DNA from: Rhodovulum steppense
Lineage (GTDB): Bacteria > Pseudomonadota > Alphaproteobacteria > Rhodobacterales > Rhodobacteraceae
Assembly (NCBI RefSeq): GCF_004339675.1
Contig: NZ_SLVM01000028.1
Span: 1 to 46,103 of the forward strand
DNA: 46,103 bases
Direction: 5' to 3'
Of the stretch, positions 1 through 9,537 are shown in pieces. The notes beneath the pieces were generated by a model that was not told the origin of the DNA, did no database searches, and saw only the letters and a program-made list of their open reading frames with translations. Positions within the stretch are counted from its first letter, which is position 1, and the number at the start of each line of letters is the position of its first letter. Position numbers and translations under genes: made by a program.

Positions 1-2
1 CG

Positions 3-137
3 CCGTTGCCGGATGCACAGACCGTTCTCGGATTGATCGGAGGCTGGATCGAGGACTACAACGAAAACCACCCGCACTCAGGGCTGAAAATGCGCGCGCC
101 CCGCGAGGTCATCGCAGCTCAAACCGCAACCGCCTGA
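3..137 (+). pseudogene. IS3-family transposase OrfB, C-terminal end (cut by window edge)
   Basis: The open frame entering from the left edge ends at a TGA at 135-137. It encodes the typical tail of an IS3-family DDE transposase, with the motif WIEDYNENHPHSGLKMRAP followed by REVI. Only about 44 codons are in the window, so whether the element is intact cannot be judged. The sequence just after the stop (about 138-165, containing ACGGGGGCAAGACCA) resembles an IS3 right terminal region, but its partner end is not visible. Confidence 0.8.
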
Positions 138-177
138 GTGTCCGGTGAAACGGGGGCAAGACCAATGATGCCGAACA

Positions 178-399
178 TTGGCAGGTACTCAAATCAGCCG
201 ATTTGCTGTCGAACTGCGGGGCGCCGGATTTCAACGGCGGTTCGTGACACTGAAGATCCTGGCAGAGGTAACGGGAGAACACCGGAGGATGATTCTTGCC
301 CGGCTGAGGAAAAGCGGCATCCAGCCGTTCTCGTCCGGAGGCAGGGTTTTCGGGCATCTCTACCTGCGCGAGGAGGTGGAGAGGGCGTTCCCGCTTTGA
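178..399 (+). CDS. Short hypothetical ORF, possible remnant of a helix-turn-helix protein
   Basis: A 73-codon frame begins at a TTG directly behind the IS end; an in-frame TGA at 166-168 blocks any longer version. The peptide is basic (KILAEVTGEHRRM, then RLRKSGIQPFSS and YLREEVERAF). It has the look of a winged-helix or MerR-like tail and faintly recalls the C-terminus of TniQ-type proteins. There is no convincing ribosome binding site. It is probably debris of a mobile-element gene; no function is assigned. Confidence 0.3.
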   Translation: MAGTQISRFAVELRGAGFQRRFVTLKILAEVTGEHRRMILARLRKSGIQPFSSGGRVFGHLYLREEVERAFPL

Positions 400-607
400 T
401 CAGCCCGACTCAAGCCAAGGCCGGGATAAACAGACCGAAGTAGGCGCATACGCACTGCCCACAGGAAATTATACATTGAAGTCTGAAGCTTGAGCGGTCG
501 GCTGGCTCCTCGCGCGCTCCAGATCGAGAAAAGCCTTGACAGGGGTGTGCAATGAAAACGGCGTTTCGTGCAATCTTATGCCCTATTGGCAATATCCAGG
601 GGAGGAT
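400..607. other. Non-coding stretch, nothing recognised
   Basis: The sequence between the IS debris and the tRNA genes is less G+C-rich than its surroundings. A 60-codon minus-strand frame here has no ribosome site and no recognisable composition. It probably holds the 3' flank of the tRNA transcript. Confidence 0.4.
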
Positions 608-684
608 TGGCGCGGTTGACGGGGCTCGAACCCGCGACCCCCGGCGTGACAGGCCGGTACTCTAACCAACTGAGCTACAACCGC
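608..684 (-). tRNA. tRNA-Asp (GTC), distal copy
   Basis: The reverse complement folds into a full cloverleaf of 77 nt. It starts GCGGTTGTAGCTCAGTTGG, has anticodon loop CTGTCAC (anticodon GTC), a GGTTCGAGCC T-arm, a G discriminator and an encoded CCA (608-610). It is identical to the second copy 30 bp upstream in transcription. The two are presumably one transcript processed by RNase P and 3' nucleases. Confidence 0.97.
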
Positions 685-714
685 GCATTTCGCGCGAGCG
701 GATCGGACGGGCGA

Positions 715-791
715 TGGCGCGGTTGACGGGGCTCGAACCCGCGACCCCCGGCGTGACAGGCCGGTACTCTAACCAACTGAGCTACAACCGC
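715..791 (-). tRNA. tRNA-Asp (GTC), promoter-proximal copy
   Basis: This is a 77-nt cloverleaf with anticodon GTC and encoded CCA (715-717), identical base for base to the copy at 608-684. Its 5' end lies about 25 nt downstream of the start predicted from the promoter at 824-852. Confidence 0.97.
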
Positions 792-823
792 AGCGCCGTC
801 CGGGCTTGCCCGGCGTGAGGTGC

Positions 824-852
824 CTTTTAGGCGGCCCTACCGGCGGCGTCAA
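824..852 (-). promoter_or_regulatory. Sigma70-like promoter of the tRNA-Asp pair
   Basis: On the minus strand a -35 TTGACG (847-852) and a -10 TAAAAG (824-829) are separated by exactly 17 bp. Transcription would start near 816 and enter the first tRNA-Asp at 791. Position and spacing fit a strong housekeeping promoter. Confidence 0.65.
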
Positions 853-897
853 GCGCCTCGCGACCGGAAAATCGGGCCCCGCGCCTCCTGCCCCGCC

Positions 898-2595
898 TCA
901 GCCGAGGATCTCGAAGCGGTCCACGTCCACCATCCCGCGATCGGTGATCTTCAACGAGGGAATCACCGGCAGACACAGGAAGGCCAGTTGCAGGAACGGC
1001 TCCTCCAGCGTCACGCCCAGCGACCGCGCTGCCGAACGCAGATGGTCCAGCCGCGCCTCGACGATCTCGAAGGGTTCAAGGCTCATCAACCCCGCCACCG
1101 GCAGCGCCAGTTCGGCCAGAATCGTCCCCTGCCCCGCCACGACGAATCCGCCCTCGATCTCGGTCAGCCGCCTGACCGCGCGCGCCATGTCCTCGTCCGA
1201 CATGCCGACCACGACGATATTGTGATGGTCATGGCAGACGGTCGAGGCGATGGCGCCCTCGGTCATTCCGAATCCGCGGACGAATCCGACCGCGATATTG
1301 CCGTTGCGGCCGTGCCGTTCGACCACCGCGATCTTGGCCAGCCCGCGCGCTGGATCGGCGCGTTTCTCGCCATCTTCGGGGATGATCTGTTCGAGCAGAT
1401 GCTCGGTCAGGATCTTGCCCTCGATGATGCCGATCACATGGGTCTCGGCCGTGTTCGCCGCGGCGCGAAAGCTCTCGGGCGTGACCGCGGGCGCCCGGAC
1501 AGAGCAGCGCCCGACCGGCGCGATCTCGTCGCGCGCGTCGAAGGCCGCGTCATCGACCACGCGCCCGCCCGCGATCACCAGGTCCGCCCGGCATTCCGCG
1601 AGGTCGCCCAACGCCACGATATCGGCCCGCCGCCCCGGCGCCAGCAGTCCGCGATCCTTCAGCCCGAACGCCTCGGCCGCCGACAGCGTGGCCGCGCGAT
1701 AGACCACCAGCGGATCGCTGCCCTGCCCGATCATCCAGCGGATCATGTGGTCGAGATGGCCGTATTCGGCGATGTCCAGCGGGTTCCGGTCATCGGTGCA
1801 CAGGCACATATAGGGCGCGGTGCGCTCGGTCAGCAGCGGGCGCAACGCCGCCATGTCCTTGCTGACCGAGCCTTCGCGGATCAGCACGCGCAGGCCGCGC
1901 TGCAACTTCTCGCGCGCTTCCTCGGCGCTGGTCGCCTCGTGCTCGGTGCGGATACCGGCGGCGACATAGCCGTTCAGATCGCGCCCCGACAGAAGCGGCG
2001 CGTGCCCGTCGATATGGCGGCCCCGGAACGCCTCAAGCTTGGCAAGAACTTCCGGATCGCCCGCCAGGACGCCCGGATAGTTCATCATCTCGGCCAGCCC
2101 GATCACCCGGGGGTGGTCCATGAGCGGGGCGAGGTCGTCGGCCCCGATCCGCGCGCCCGCCGTCTCCATCTCGGTCGAGGGCACGCAGGAGGACAGGTTC
2201 ACGCGAATGTCCATCACCGTGCGCGCAGCGGCCTCGAGGAAATAGTCTATCCCCGGCAGGCCGATCACGTTCGCGATTTCATGCGGGTCGCAGATCGCGG
2301 TGGTCACGCCGCGGGGGCAGACGCAGCGATCGAATTCGAAGGGCGTGACAAGGCTGCTTTCGATATGCAGATGCGTGTCGATGAAGCCCGGCACCAGCGT
2401 CAGGCCGGAAACGTCGATCACCTGCCGCCCCTCATAGGCCGCCCCGATCCCGACGATGGTTTCGCTGCAGATCGCCACATCGCCCGGGATCATGTCGCCG
2501 GTCACAAGGTCGAACACGACGCCACCTTGCAGAACCAGATCGGCGGGGGCCAATCCCCGGCCCTGGGCGATCAGATCGGACAGCGGACGGGTCAT
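898..2595 (-). CDS. ade: Adenine deaminase
   Basis: 565-residue amidohydrolase that deaminates adenine to hypoxanthine and ammonia in purine salvage (cytoplasmic, metal-dependent). Visible motifs are the metal-binding [12 protein letters not shown] (about 69-80, H75 and H77), DPHEIANV (about 103-110) and CTDDRNPLD (around 265-275), all in the order typical of Ade/AdeC enzymes. The length matches the family. ATG at 2593-2595 is preceded by AAGGAG at good spacing, which fixes the start. It stands alone between the tRNAs and the leu operon. The long plus-strand frame over it is a codon-bias shadow. Confidence 0.95.
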   Translation of the reverse strand: MTRPLSDLIAQGRGLAPADLVLQGGVVFDLVTGDMIPGDVAICSETIVGIGAAYEGRQVIDVSGLTLVPGFIDTHLHIESSLVTPFEFDRCVCPRGVTTAICDPHEIANVIGLPGIDYFLEAAARTVMDIRVNLSSCVPSTEMETAGARIGADDLAPLMDHPRVIGLAEMMNYPGVLAGDPEVLAKLEAFRGRHIDGHAPLLSGRDLNGYVAAGIRTEHEATSAEEAREKLQRGLRVLIREGSVSKDMAALRPLLTERTAPYMCLCTDDRNPLDIAEYGHLDHMIRWMIGQGSDPLVVYRAATLSAAEAFGLKDRGLLAPGRRADIVALGDLAECRADLVIAGGRVVDDAAFDARDEIAPVGRCSVRAPAVTPESFRAAANTAETHVIGIIEGKILTEHLLEQIIPEDGEKRADPARGLAKIAVVERHGRNGNIAVGFVRGFGMTEGAIASTVCHDHHNIVVVGMSDEDMARAVRRLTEIEGGFVVAGQGTILAELALPVAGLMSLEPFEIVEARLDHLRSAARSLGVTLEEPFLQLAFLCLPVIPSLKITDRGMVDVDRFEILG

Positions 2596-3209
2596 GGGCG
2601 TCTCCTTTCAGTCATGCGTCCGACCCTTGCAGCGGTCGGTGACGCGATCAATACGCCGCAATGGTCTGCAGCCCGTTTCGTGGACATTATGACCTGAACC
2701 GCTCGGCCCTCGGCTGGAGACGCTTCATCGACGCCCACGCCTTTGCGAGCGGGCTGATAACCGATAAACGCGCATCCGACAACGACTGCGCGGTATCCCG
2801 GAGGTCAAACGCCGGACTCTGATCTTGGCAAACAAGATCGGCACCCACACGGATGGTCGCCCCGAGACTCCGCGGAAGAGCGTGTACAGGTACACCCGCT
2901 CCACAAGCTGCCACTCGGAACGAAACGTGAGCACGAGCCGGATCACGCTGGCCCGGCTCGGCATCTCTGGCGGATTCGAGAGGCGAGCCGAACCGGTGTG
3001 AAGCGACTCGAACTCGGCAGCCAAGGCGGCCAGGCGACATTCACCACCCGCTTGATCTCGCGCGACGGGTGCCACGACGCAATGCGCGCCTCCAGCCCGA
3101 AGCGCACTCCGCTTGCCCCGTGCGATCTGCCAGTCATCGCACCCATTCGTCATGGAAAGGGGGGGCCAGTTACGCAATCTCGGTGGGAGCCGCCTTCTCC
3201 AGCAACCTT
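2596..3209. other. 614-bp gap between ade and leuB without a recognisable gene
   Basis: Several mid-size frames exist on both strands (for example 2725-3177 minus, 2998-3378 plus). None has a convincing ribosome site, domain signature or conserved-looking protein sequence. The base composition differs slightly from the flanking genes. The stretch may be a decayed insertion, and it also holds the 5' control region of ade. Confidence 0.4.
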
Positions 3210-4313
3210 CTACAGGCTCGCGTCAAGCGCAGCCAGGATCGCGTCGCCCATGCCGCTTGTGCTGACCGGGGTGGCGCCCTCGGCCTGCATCAGGTCGGCG
3301 GTGCGCACGCCATCCGCCAGCACTTTTTCCACGGCCCGTTCCAACCGGGTCGCCTCGTCGCCCCGATCGAAGGAATAACGCAGCGCCATGGCAAAGCTGA
3401 GGATGCAGGCGCAGGGGTTGGCCTTGCCCTGACCCGCGATGTCGGGCGCGCTGCCATGCACCGGCTCGTACAGCGCCTTGGGTCGGCCATTCGCCATCGG
3501 TGCCCCCAGCGAGGCCGAGGGCAGCATCCCCAGCGAGCCGGTCAGCATCGCGGCAACATCGGACAGCAGGTCGCCGAACAGGTTGTCGGTCACGATCACG
3601 TCGAACTGCTTGGGCCAACGGCAAAGCTGCATGCCGCCCGCGTCGGCATACATGTGGGAAAGCTCGACATCCGGGTAATCCGCATCGTGGACGCGCTGCA
3701 CCACCTCGCGCCACAGGATGCCCGATTCCATCACGTTGGCCTTCTCCATCGAGCAGACCTTGTTGCCCCGCTTGCGTGCGAGTTCGAACGCCGCGCGCGC
3801 CACCCGGTCGATTTCCGACTCGGTGTAGCGCTGGGTGTTGATGCCCACCCGTTCGTCTTTCTCCTCGAAGATGCCGCGCGGTTCGCCGAAATAGACGCCC
3901 GAGGTCAGTTCCCGCACGATCATGATGTCCAGCCCCGAGACCACGTCGCGTTTCAGCGACGAGAAATCCGCCAGCGCGTCGAAGCATTGCGCGGGACGCA
4001 GGTTGGCGAACAGGTCCATCTCCTTGCGCAGGCGCAACAGGCCCCGTTCGGGTTTCACGCTGAAATCGAGCGCGTCGTATTTCGGCCCGCCCACGGCACC
4101 CAGCAGCACCGCGTCCACCTCTTGCGCCCTGGCCATCGTGGCATCCGCCAGCGGCACGCCATGCACGTCATAGGCCGCGCCGCCCACCAGATCCTCGGAA
4201 ACGTCGAATTTCAGCCCGCGACGCGCGCCGAACCAGTCGATGATGCGCGTGACCTCGGCCATCACCTCGGGGCCGATGCCGTCGCCGGGCAGGATCAGAA
4301 GGGTGTTCGTCAT
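3210..4313 (-). CDS. leuB: 3-isopropylmalate dehydrogenase
   Basis: 367-residue NAD-dependent beta-decarboxylating dehydrogenase. It catalyses the third leucine-specific step (3-isopropylmalate to 2-oxoisocaproate). Evidence is the N-terminal GDGIGPEVM (about 10-18), [14 protein letters not shown], and the Mg-binding segment [16 protein letters not shown] followed by [10 protein letters not shown]. The length is normal. The start ATG at 4311-4313 ([12 protein letters not shown]) was chosen because the longer frame upstream reads into non-conserved sequence. It is the last gene of the leuC-...-leuD-EEP-leuB operon, about 60 bp after the phosphatase-family gene. Confidence 0.96.
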   Translation of the reverse strand: MTNTLLILPGDGIGPEVMAEVTRIIDWFGARRGLKFDVSEDLVGGAAYDVHGVPLADATMARAQEVDAVLLGAVGGPKYDALDFSVKPERGLLRLRKEMDLFANLRPAQCFDALADFSSLKRDVVSGLDIMIVRELTSGVYFGEPRGIFEEKDERVGINTQRYTESEIDRVARAAFELARKRGNKVCSMEKANVMESGILWREVVQRVHDADYPDVELSHMYADAGGMQLCRWPKQFDVIVTDNLFGDLLSDVAAMLTGSLGMLPSASLGAPMANGRPKALYEPVHGSAPDIAGQGKANPCACILSFAMALRYSFDRGDEATRLERAVEKVLADGVRTADLMQAEGATPVSTSGMGDAILAALDASL

Positions 4314-4372
4314 GTGGGCCTGTCCTTGTCCTGAAGGGTCGGGATGCGGCGTAGCCGCTGGCCCTTGCCGGG

Positions 4373-5506
4373 TCAAGGCAGGCGGAGGTCGACCCAGACC
4401 AGCCGGTGGCGCGAGGCTGCCGCGACGGTGCCTGCCATCGGCCCCTCGGCGGGCCAGAATACCCCGGCCCCGGTCACGGTCAGATCGGCCGAGGGCAGAA
4501 CGTAATCCACCCGCAGATTGCCGGGGCCATCGGGCGGGGTATCGTCCCAATCGGCGGTATCCAGCGCGGGATCGCCGCGGTGGGTCGCGTTGACGCCGCC
4601 CTGAACCGCCGCCGCCCGCAAGGCGCCCTCGGACCGGGGCATGGGGTCGGTCAGCCGCGGATCGGCAAGGAACGCGCGCATCGCCTCGGACCGGCCATCG
4701 CCGTCATGGGGGTCGAGATTGGCATCGCCCAGCACCACGAAAGGCGCATCGGGCGGGGGGGCGCCGGGCAGCGCGCCGTCGAGATACAGCGTCCACAGCC
4801 GCAACTCGTCGCGATTGCGCAGCCCGTTGCGATCCTCGGCCCCGTCGAAAACGGGCGGCGTGGCGTGAAAGGCGAACAGGTGCAGCACCGTCCCGCCCAC
4901 CCGCACCGGCACGTCCCAATGCCCGGTGGTCGAAAGCCGCTGCACCGCCTGCACCTCGGTCGAGGGGAAGGGCTGGCCATCGACCACGGGCAGCGTCGCG
5001 CCGGGCAGATCGCGCCACAGAAGGTCCGAGAATTCGCGCACGCGCCCGGCCTCGACCGGGTAGCGCGAGAACAGCGCCATGCCGCCCTGTCCGGGGAAAT
5101 AGCCGAACCCCTGCGCATCGCGCGGCCCGCCCCGCCGCCCGTCGCCATCCAGATCGAGCCCGCTGCGCATGCCGGTATTGGGCTTCAGCGCGAAAAGATG
5201 CGGATAATCCAGATCGCGCGCGCGCAGCCGGTCGGCCAGCGCCCGCATGGCCAGCAGGTCCATGTCATAGTCGAAATCGAGCAGGAGCAGGATGTCGGGG
5301 CGCGTGGCGGCGATCACCTCGACCACCGCGGCAACCTGCGGGTCCTTGCCGCCCGCGATATCGGCCAGCAACAGCCCCGGCCCCTTGCGCGCAAGCCCCG
5401 AGCTATAGGCCGCGACGCGCAGATCGGCCGCTGCCGCCATCCCGGCAGCGAGCCACAGCGCCAAGGCCAGCCCGGCCGCCACCCGAAGCAGGGCGGCCGG
5501 GGTCAT
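4373..5506 (-). CDS. Secreted endonuclease/exonuclease/phosphatase-family protein
   Basis: 377-residue protein with a classical signal peptide (about residues 1-25, hydrophobic core ending AAGMAAAAD), so it should act in the periplasm. The mature part follows the EEP fold: [11 protein letters not shown] (around 70-80), [21 protein letters not shown] (the metal-binding Asn/Asp segment), RVDYVLPS, and a C-terminal [10 protein letters not shown] supplying the catalytic His. The substrate (nucleic acid, phosphodiester or lipid head group) cannot be told. The start at 5504-5506 lies 2 bp after the leuD stop, so it is cotranscribed with leuD and leuB. This arrangement recurs in Rhodobacterales from memory; no role in leucine synthesis is known to me. 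Confidence 0.82.
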   Translation of the reverse strand: MTPAALLRVAAGLALALWLAAGMAAAADLRVAAYSSGLARKGPGLLLADIAGGKDPQVAAVVEVIAATRPDILLLLDFDYDMDLLAMRALADRLRARDLDYPHLFALKPNTGMRSGLDLDGDGRRGGPRDAQGFGYFPGQGGMALFSRYPVEAGRVREFSDLLWRDLPGATLPVVDGQPFPSTEVQAVQRLSTTGHWDVPVRVGGTVLHLFAFHATPPVFDGAEDRNGLRNRDELRLWTLYLDGALPGAPPPDAPFVVLGDANLDPHDGDGRSEAMRAFLADPRLTDPMPRSEGALRAAAVQGGVNATHRGDPALDTADWDDTPPDGPGNLRVDYVLPSADLTVTGAGVFWPAEGPMAGTVAAASRHRLVWVDLRLP

Positions 5507-5508
5507 GC

Positions 5509-6114
5509 TCAGATCCAGGGCCGTTCCTGCGCCATCCGCGCCTCGAACCCGGCGATGGCGGGGGCCTTTTCCAGCGTCAGGCCGATATCGTCCAGCCCTT
5601 CGAGCAGGCAATGCTTGCGGAACGGATCGACCTCGAAACCGATCTCGACCCCGTCCGACGTGGTGATCGTCTGGGTTTCCAGATCGACGATCATCCGCGC
5701 ATTCGCCCCCTTCTCGGCATCCTTCATCAGGACGTCGACCTGCTCCTGCGGCAGGACCACCGGAAGGATGCCGTTCTTGAAGCAGTTGTTGAAGAAGATA
5801 TCGGCAAAGCCGGGCGCCACGATGCAGCGGATGCCGAAATCCCTGATCGCCCAGGGCGCATGTTCGCGCGACGAGCCGCAGCCGAAATTGTCGCCCGCGA
5901 TCAGGATTTCCGCCTGCCGGTAGGCGGGCTGGTTCAGCACGAAATCCGCGATCTCGTTGCCCTGTTCGTCATAGCGCATCTCGTCGAAAAGGTTCACCCC
6001 CAGCCCCGTGCGCTTGATCGTCTTGAGGAACTGCTTGGGGATGATCATGTCGGTGTCGACATTGACCAAGGGCAGCGGCGCGGCGATGCCGGTGAGTTTC
6101 TCGAACTTGTCCAT
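5509..6114 (-). CDS. leuD: 3-isopropylmalate dehydratase small subunit
   Basis: 201-residue small subunit of isopropylmalate isomerase, partner of LeuC (isomerises 2- to 3-isopropylmalate). Family marks are [14 protein letters not shown] (18-30) and the substrate-recognition loop [13 protein letters not shown] (77-89). The length is standard. Its Shine-Dalgarno (AAGGAG, about 8 nt before the ATG) directly overlaps the TAA stop of the upstream DUF4276 gene. The leuD start signal therefore looks untouched by whatever separated it from leuC. Normally leuC and leuD are close neighbours; here two foreign-looking genes lie between them. Confidence 0.96.
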   Translation of the reverse strand: MDKFEKLTGIAAPLPLVNVDTDMIIPKQFLKTIKRTGLGVNLFDEMRYDEQGNEIADFVLNQPAYRQAEILIAGDNFGCGSSREHAPWAIRDFGIRCIVAPGFADIFFNNCFKNGILPVVLPQEQVDVLMKDAEKGANARMIVDLETQTITTSDGVEIGFEVDPFRKHCLLEGLDDIGLTLEKAPAIAGFEARMAQERPWI

Positions 6115-6126
6115 GGTTGCGTCTCC

Positions 6127-6663
6127 TTAGGCTGCGGTCAGGTCGCGGATAGCCTGGATTGTGGCGTGAAAGCTTGCGGCAGTGTTGCGGTCGGGGTTGA
6201 GATGCGGGGCGATCCGGCGCGCGCCAAGTCCCTTTTGGTATGCAGGGTCAAGTTTCCGAAGGGCATCGACCGGCCTTGCATGGCTTTCCGGGTCGCGCAG
6301 AAGAGCGGGTCGGCTGCCGGGTTTGAGGTAGCCGGCATTCTCGAGCGCCTCCGGATCGGCCAGAAACCATGCTTCGAGCTCCTGCATGACGAGGCGTATC
6401 TTTGCAGGTCTCGCGCCTCCGGCGGCCGCGATCTTTTTTAGCAAACGCTGCTTTCGGGTCCCGCAATCGCCGTTGTCGTTGTCGCGGATGACAAGAAACC
6501 GGGCAGAGGGATCGCGCCAAGCTTTGATCTTTGCTGTAAGCGATGCCTCCAGATCGCCGACCCCTTGGAAGGTGATGATCTGGAACTCGACTACTCCCAG
6601 GCGCGGCAAGATGTCGCGCAGGGTGATCTCCATCGACTCCTCTTCCGTCAGGATCACGAGCAT
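6127..6663 (-). CDS. DUF4276 family protein (putative Toprim-like nuclease partner of an ATPase)
   Basis: 178-residue protein with the hallmarks of DUF4276. These are an N-terminal strand followed by acidic EEES (7-10), a central FLVIRDNDNGDC segment (56-67) with spaced acidic residues D61, D63 and D66, and ELEAWFLADPEAL (95-107). From memory, DUF4276 is grouped with Toprim-like folds, and such proteins often accompany AAA/OLD-type ATPases in phage-defence loci. ATG at 6661-6663 was chosen because it shares its last base position with the ATPase stop (TGATG), giving translational coupling. The sequence is visibly less G+C-rich than leuC and leuD. Its role in defence is inferred from family and partner only. 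Confidence 0.8.
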   Translation of the reverse strand: MLVILTEEESMEITLRDILPRLGVVEFQIITFQGVGDLEASLTAKIKAWRDPSARFLVIRDNDNGDCGTRKQRLLKKIAAAGGARPAKIRLVMQELEAWFLADPEALENAGYLKPGSRPALLRDPESHARPVDALRKLDPAYQKGLGARRIAPHLNPDRNTAASFHATIQAIRDLTAA

Positions 6664-7874
6664 CAGGGATTGGCACCCTTGAACAGACCCTGCCGCCAGA
6701 GCCATCCCGGCTTGTCGCCCTCTTGGACGAAATCGACGAGTTGTGGATCGTCGGCCGCGCGCTGAACTTGCGTGTAACCGCCGTCCTTGCGCAGCCAGTA
6801 GATCGACCCGAGCGGAACCGCGTTCAGGAAGTCCGGCGAATGCGTGGTCACGAAGACCTGTGCCGCTCCTCGCCGCCGTTCGGCATAGGCAGCGAATTCC
6901 TCAGCCAGAAGCCCCATCAGGCTGGGGTAGAGTTGGTTCTCAGGCTCTTCAATACACAAGAGCGGATGCGGGTCGGGATCGTGGAGCAGAGCCAGATAGG
7001 CAAACATCTTGATCGTTCCGTGCGAGACAAGGCGGGCGATGAACCCGTCCGCGAAGCTCTGGTCCCTGAAACGCAGAAGCACTCGTCCATCGCCCGTGGA
7101 CTCAGGGACTACGTCTCCAATTCCGGGCACGCGCTCGGCCATGGCCTGCACGATCTCGGCGTAAACCCCGGAGTGATACTCACGCAAATACTGGGCGTAG
7201 AGCGCCAGGTTGTCCCCAGAGGGGCTGAGATGCTCGGCGGGCGCCACATCCGGCTCGCGTCGGGCCTCGGTGATATGGAAATCGCTGACCGTCCAGTTCT
7301 CTATCAGGTCTCGCAACTGGCTTGCTGCATCGAACCGGCGGAACTGGCCAAGTCCCTTGAGGGCCAGAAGGTCGGGCCGGTCCAGCGCCTGTTCCTCGCG
7401 CATAAGGTCGGCATCCTTCACCTCGGTGTCGAAGGCATCGAAGCTCTCGGCAATGGCAACGCCTTGCCCGCGATGGAAGTCGATGAAGTGGAACGGCCGA
7501 CCGTAACTGCCGCGTTTCCAGTGCAGAAGCTCGCGCTCGACCACGACCTTCGGACCATCCGCGGCGAACTCGACCGCGTAGGTAACTATGCGACGCTTGT
7601 CCTCGCTGCGGAAATCCAGATCGATCTTGAGCTCGATCAGGATCGTCTCGGCCTCTCCAGCCCCGCTTGAACGAACCTGGCGAAAGCCCCCGCGCCGGTC
7701 GAAGGCGGCGCGGGCATTGTCCTTAAGGCAATCCTTGAGGAAACTGAAAACGTCGATCAAGGTGGACTTGCCGGTACCGTTGGCACCGACAAAGACTACA
7801 AACCCCGGCATGTCGCGGATATCGACATCCCGCAACGCCTTGAAGTTCTTCACCCTGATCGACTGGACCCGCAT
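6663..7874 (-). CDS. AAA (AAA_15/AAA_21, OLD-like) ATPase embedded in the leu operon
   Basis: 403-residue ABC/SMC-class ATPase with the N-terminal start IRVKNFKALRDVDI typical of AAA_15/21 and RecF-like proteins. Walker A is GANGTGKST (30-38). A signature-like SHGTIKMFAYLALL comes later, followed by Walker B LLCIEEPENQLYPS and the His-switch FVTTHSPDFL. There is no nuclease domain of its own; the nuclease-like function probably lies in the adjoining DUF4276 protein. The start ATG (7872-7874) overlaps the leuC stop as TGATG, and the stop overlaps the DUF4276 start in the same way. Composition is lower in G+C than leuC. An ATPase plus Toprim-like pair is the layout of systems such as PARIS or AbiL-type modules, but this is not an identification with either. 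Confidence 0.85.
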   Translation of the reverse strand: MRVQSIRVKNFKALRDVDIRDMPGFVVFVGANGTGKSTLIDVFSFLKDCLKDNARAAFDRRGGFRQVRSSGAGEAETILIELKIDLDFRSEDKRRIVTYAVEFAADGPKVVVERELLHWKRGSYGRPFHFIDFHRGQGVAIAESFDAFDTEVKDADLMREEQALDRPDLLALKGLGQFRRFDAASQLRDLIENWTVSDFHITEARREPDVAPAEHLSPSGDNLALYAQYLREYHSGVYAEIVQAMAERVPGIGDVVPESTGDGRVLLRFRDQSFADGFIARLVSHGTIKMFAYLALLHDPDPHPLLCIEEPENQLYPSLMGLLAEEFAAYAERRRGAAQVFVTTHSPDFLNAVPLGSIYWLRKDGGYTQVQRAADDPQLVDFVQEGDKPGWLWRQGLFKGANP

Positions 7875-9292
7875 CAGACCGTTTCCGCCACGAATTCACG
7901 CACATCCGTCAGATGGCCGGTCACCGCCGCTGCGGCCGCCATGACCGGGCTCATCAGGTGGGTGCGGCCGCCGCGGCCCATGCGGCCCTCGAAATTGCGG
8001 TTCGAGGTGGCGGCGCAGCGCTCGCCGGGGGCAAGCTGGTCGGGGTTCATGCCGAGGCACATCGAACAGCCCGCAAGGCGCCATTCGAAACCGGCCTCCT
8101 TGAAGACGGTATCCAGCCCCTCCTCCTCGGCCTGCGCGCGCACCAGACCCGAGCCCGGCACCACCATGCCGCGCACGCCCGGGGCCAGCTTTCGGCCGCG
8201 CAGGATGTCGGCCGCGGCGCGCAGATCCTCGATCCGGCCATTGGTGCAGGACCCGATGAAGACGGCATCCACCTTGATATCGGTCAGCTTCATCCCCGGC
8301 GTCAGGCCCATGTAGTCGAGCGAGCGGCGCGCGGCCTCGACCTTGCCGCCCTGGAACTCCGAAGGGTTCGGCACCTGGCCGGTGATCGGCAGCACGTCCT
8401 CGGGCGAGGTGCCCCAGGTCACGACGGGGGCGATATCCTCGGCGCGGATCGTCACCACCTTGTCCCAATGCGCGTCATCGTCGGAGTAAAGCGTCTTCCA
8501 CCACGACAGCGCCGCTTCCCATTGCGCGCCCTTGGGCGCATGCGGGCGGCCCATCACATAGGCAAAGGTCTTTTCGTCGGGCGCGATCAGCCCCGCCCGC
8601 GCGCCGCCCTCGATCGCCATGTTGCAGACCGTCATCCGGCCTTCCATCGACAGATCGCGGATCGCCTGCCCGCAATACTCGATCACATAGCCCGTGCCGC
8701 CCGCCGTGCCGGTCAGGCCGATCACCGCCAGCGTGATGTCCTTGGCCGTAACGCCCGGCAGCAATTTCCCGGTGATCTCGACCTTCATGTTCTTGGATTT
8801 CTTCTGGATCAGCGTCTGGGTGGCCAGGACGTGTTCCACCTCGGAGGTGCCGATGCCATGCGCCAGCGCGCCAAAGGCGCCATGGGTGGCGGTGTGGCTG
8901 TCGCCACAGACCACGGTCATGCCCGGCAGCGTCCAGCCCTGTTCCGGGCCGACGATATGGACGATGCCCTGCCGGATGTCGGTCACGGGGTAGTAATGGA
9001 TGCCGAATTCGCGCGCGTTGCGGTCCAGCGCCTCGACCTGGATGCGGCTTTCCTCGGTCATGTTGGCGGTGTTCTCGCGGCCCTCGGTGGTGGGCACGTT
9101 ATGGTCGGGCACCGCGATGGTCTTGTCGGGCGCATGCACCTTGCGGCCCGACATGCGCAGCCCCTCGAAGGCCTGCGGGCTCGTCACCTCATGCACGAGG
9201 TGACGGTCGATATAGAGAAGGCAGGTGCCGTCCTCGGCCTGGTCGACCAGGTGGGCATCCCAGATCTTGTCGTAAAGCGTCTTGCCGGTCAT
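7874..9292 (-). CDS. leuC: 3-isopropylmalate dehydratase large subunit
   Basis: 472-residue aconitase-family [4Fe-4S] subunit that pairs with LeuD. The cluster ligands are visible as C349 (IGSCTNGR), C409 and C412 ([10 protein letters not shown]). Other marks are [15 protein letters not shown] near 130 and the C-terminal [13 protein letters not shown]. The length is normal. It heads the minus-strand leu operon. Its TGA is fused to the ATG of the following ATPase, so any ribosome finishing leuC is placed to reinitiate on the accessory gene. Confidence 0.97.
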   Translation of the reverse strand: MTGKTLYDKIWDAHLVDQAEDGTCLLYIDRHLVHEVTSPQAFEGLRMSGRKVHAPDKTIAVPDHNVPTTEGRENTANMTEESRIQVEALDRNAREFGIHYYPVTDIRQGIVHIVGPEQGWTLPGMTVVCGDSHTATHGAFGALAHGIGTSEVEHVLATQTLIQKKSKNMKVEITGKLLPGVTAKDITLAVIGLTGTAGGTGYVIEYCGQAIRDLSMEGRMTVCNMAIEGGARAGLIAPDEKTFAYVMGRPHAPKGAQWEAALSWWKTLYSDDDAHWDKVVTIRAEDIAPVVTWGTSPEDVLPITGQVPNPSEFQGGKVEAARRSLDYMGLTPGMKLTDIKVDAVFIGSCTNGRIEDLRAAADILRGRKLAPGVRGMVVPGSGLVRAQAEEEGLDTVFKEAGFEWRLAGCSMCLGMNPDQLAPGERCAATSNRNFEGRMGRGGRTHLMSPVMAAAAAVTGHLTDVREFVAETV

Positions 9293-9346
9293 GGAACTCT
9301 CCGCGGCTATTCGTTCGGAAATGGCGAAACGGGATGACGGCCCGGC

Positions 9347-9508
9347 TCAGGGGCGGGCCAGAACGGAATGGGCCGCGCCATAGAACCGCCAGGGCAGGCG
9401 CGCGCGGTCGTCCATGTCGAAGATGCGTTTCATGCCCGACCAGATACGCCGTTCCGCGCCGCCGATCAAGGGCAGGCCCGCCTTGCGCGGAACCCCGGCC
9501 GCGCCCAT
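9347..9508 (-). CDS. Possible 53-residue conserved small protein
   Basis: A short frame upstream of leuC encodes a peptide with balanced, protein-like composition and many aromatic and basic residues (AERRIWSGMKRIFDMDD, then LPWRFYGAAHSVLARP). It is not a simple shadow, since no other gene covers this interval. No good Shine-Dalgarno precedes its ATG (9506-9508). It lies in the 5' region of the leu operon and could be cotranscribed with it. There is no run of leucines, so it is not a classical leu attenuator peptide. Function unknown. Confidence 0.4.
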   Translation of the reverse strand: MGAAGVPRKAGLPLIGGAERRIWSGMKRIFDMDDRARLPWRFYGAAHSVLARP

Positions 9509-9537
9509 CTTGGCACGACAAGGATGGAGACCCGCCG

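Noticed and set aside
820-2697. 625-codon plus-strand ORF opposite ade
   Set aside because: It is antisense to a clear adenine deaminase; His/Arg/Asp/Gln-rich translation is the usual shadow of high-G+C codon use.
6663-7874. RecF or SMC call for the leuCD-embedded ATPase
   Set aside because: It is too compact for SMC, lacks a long coiled coil, and its EEPENQLYP and THSPDFL segments match AAA_15/21 ATPases better.
9293-9537. Leucine attenuator upstream of leuC
   Set aside because: No peptide with consecutive Leu codons and no alternative hairpins with a T-tract were found.
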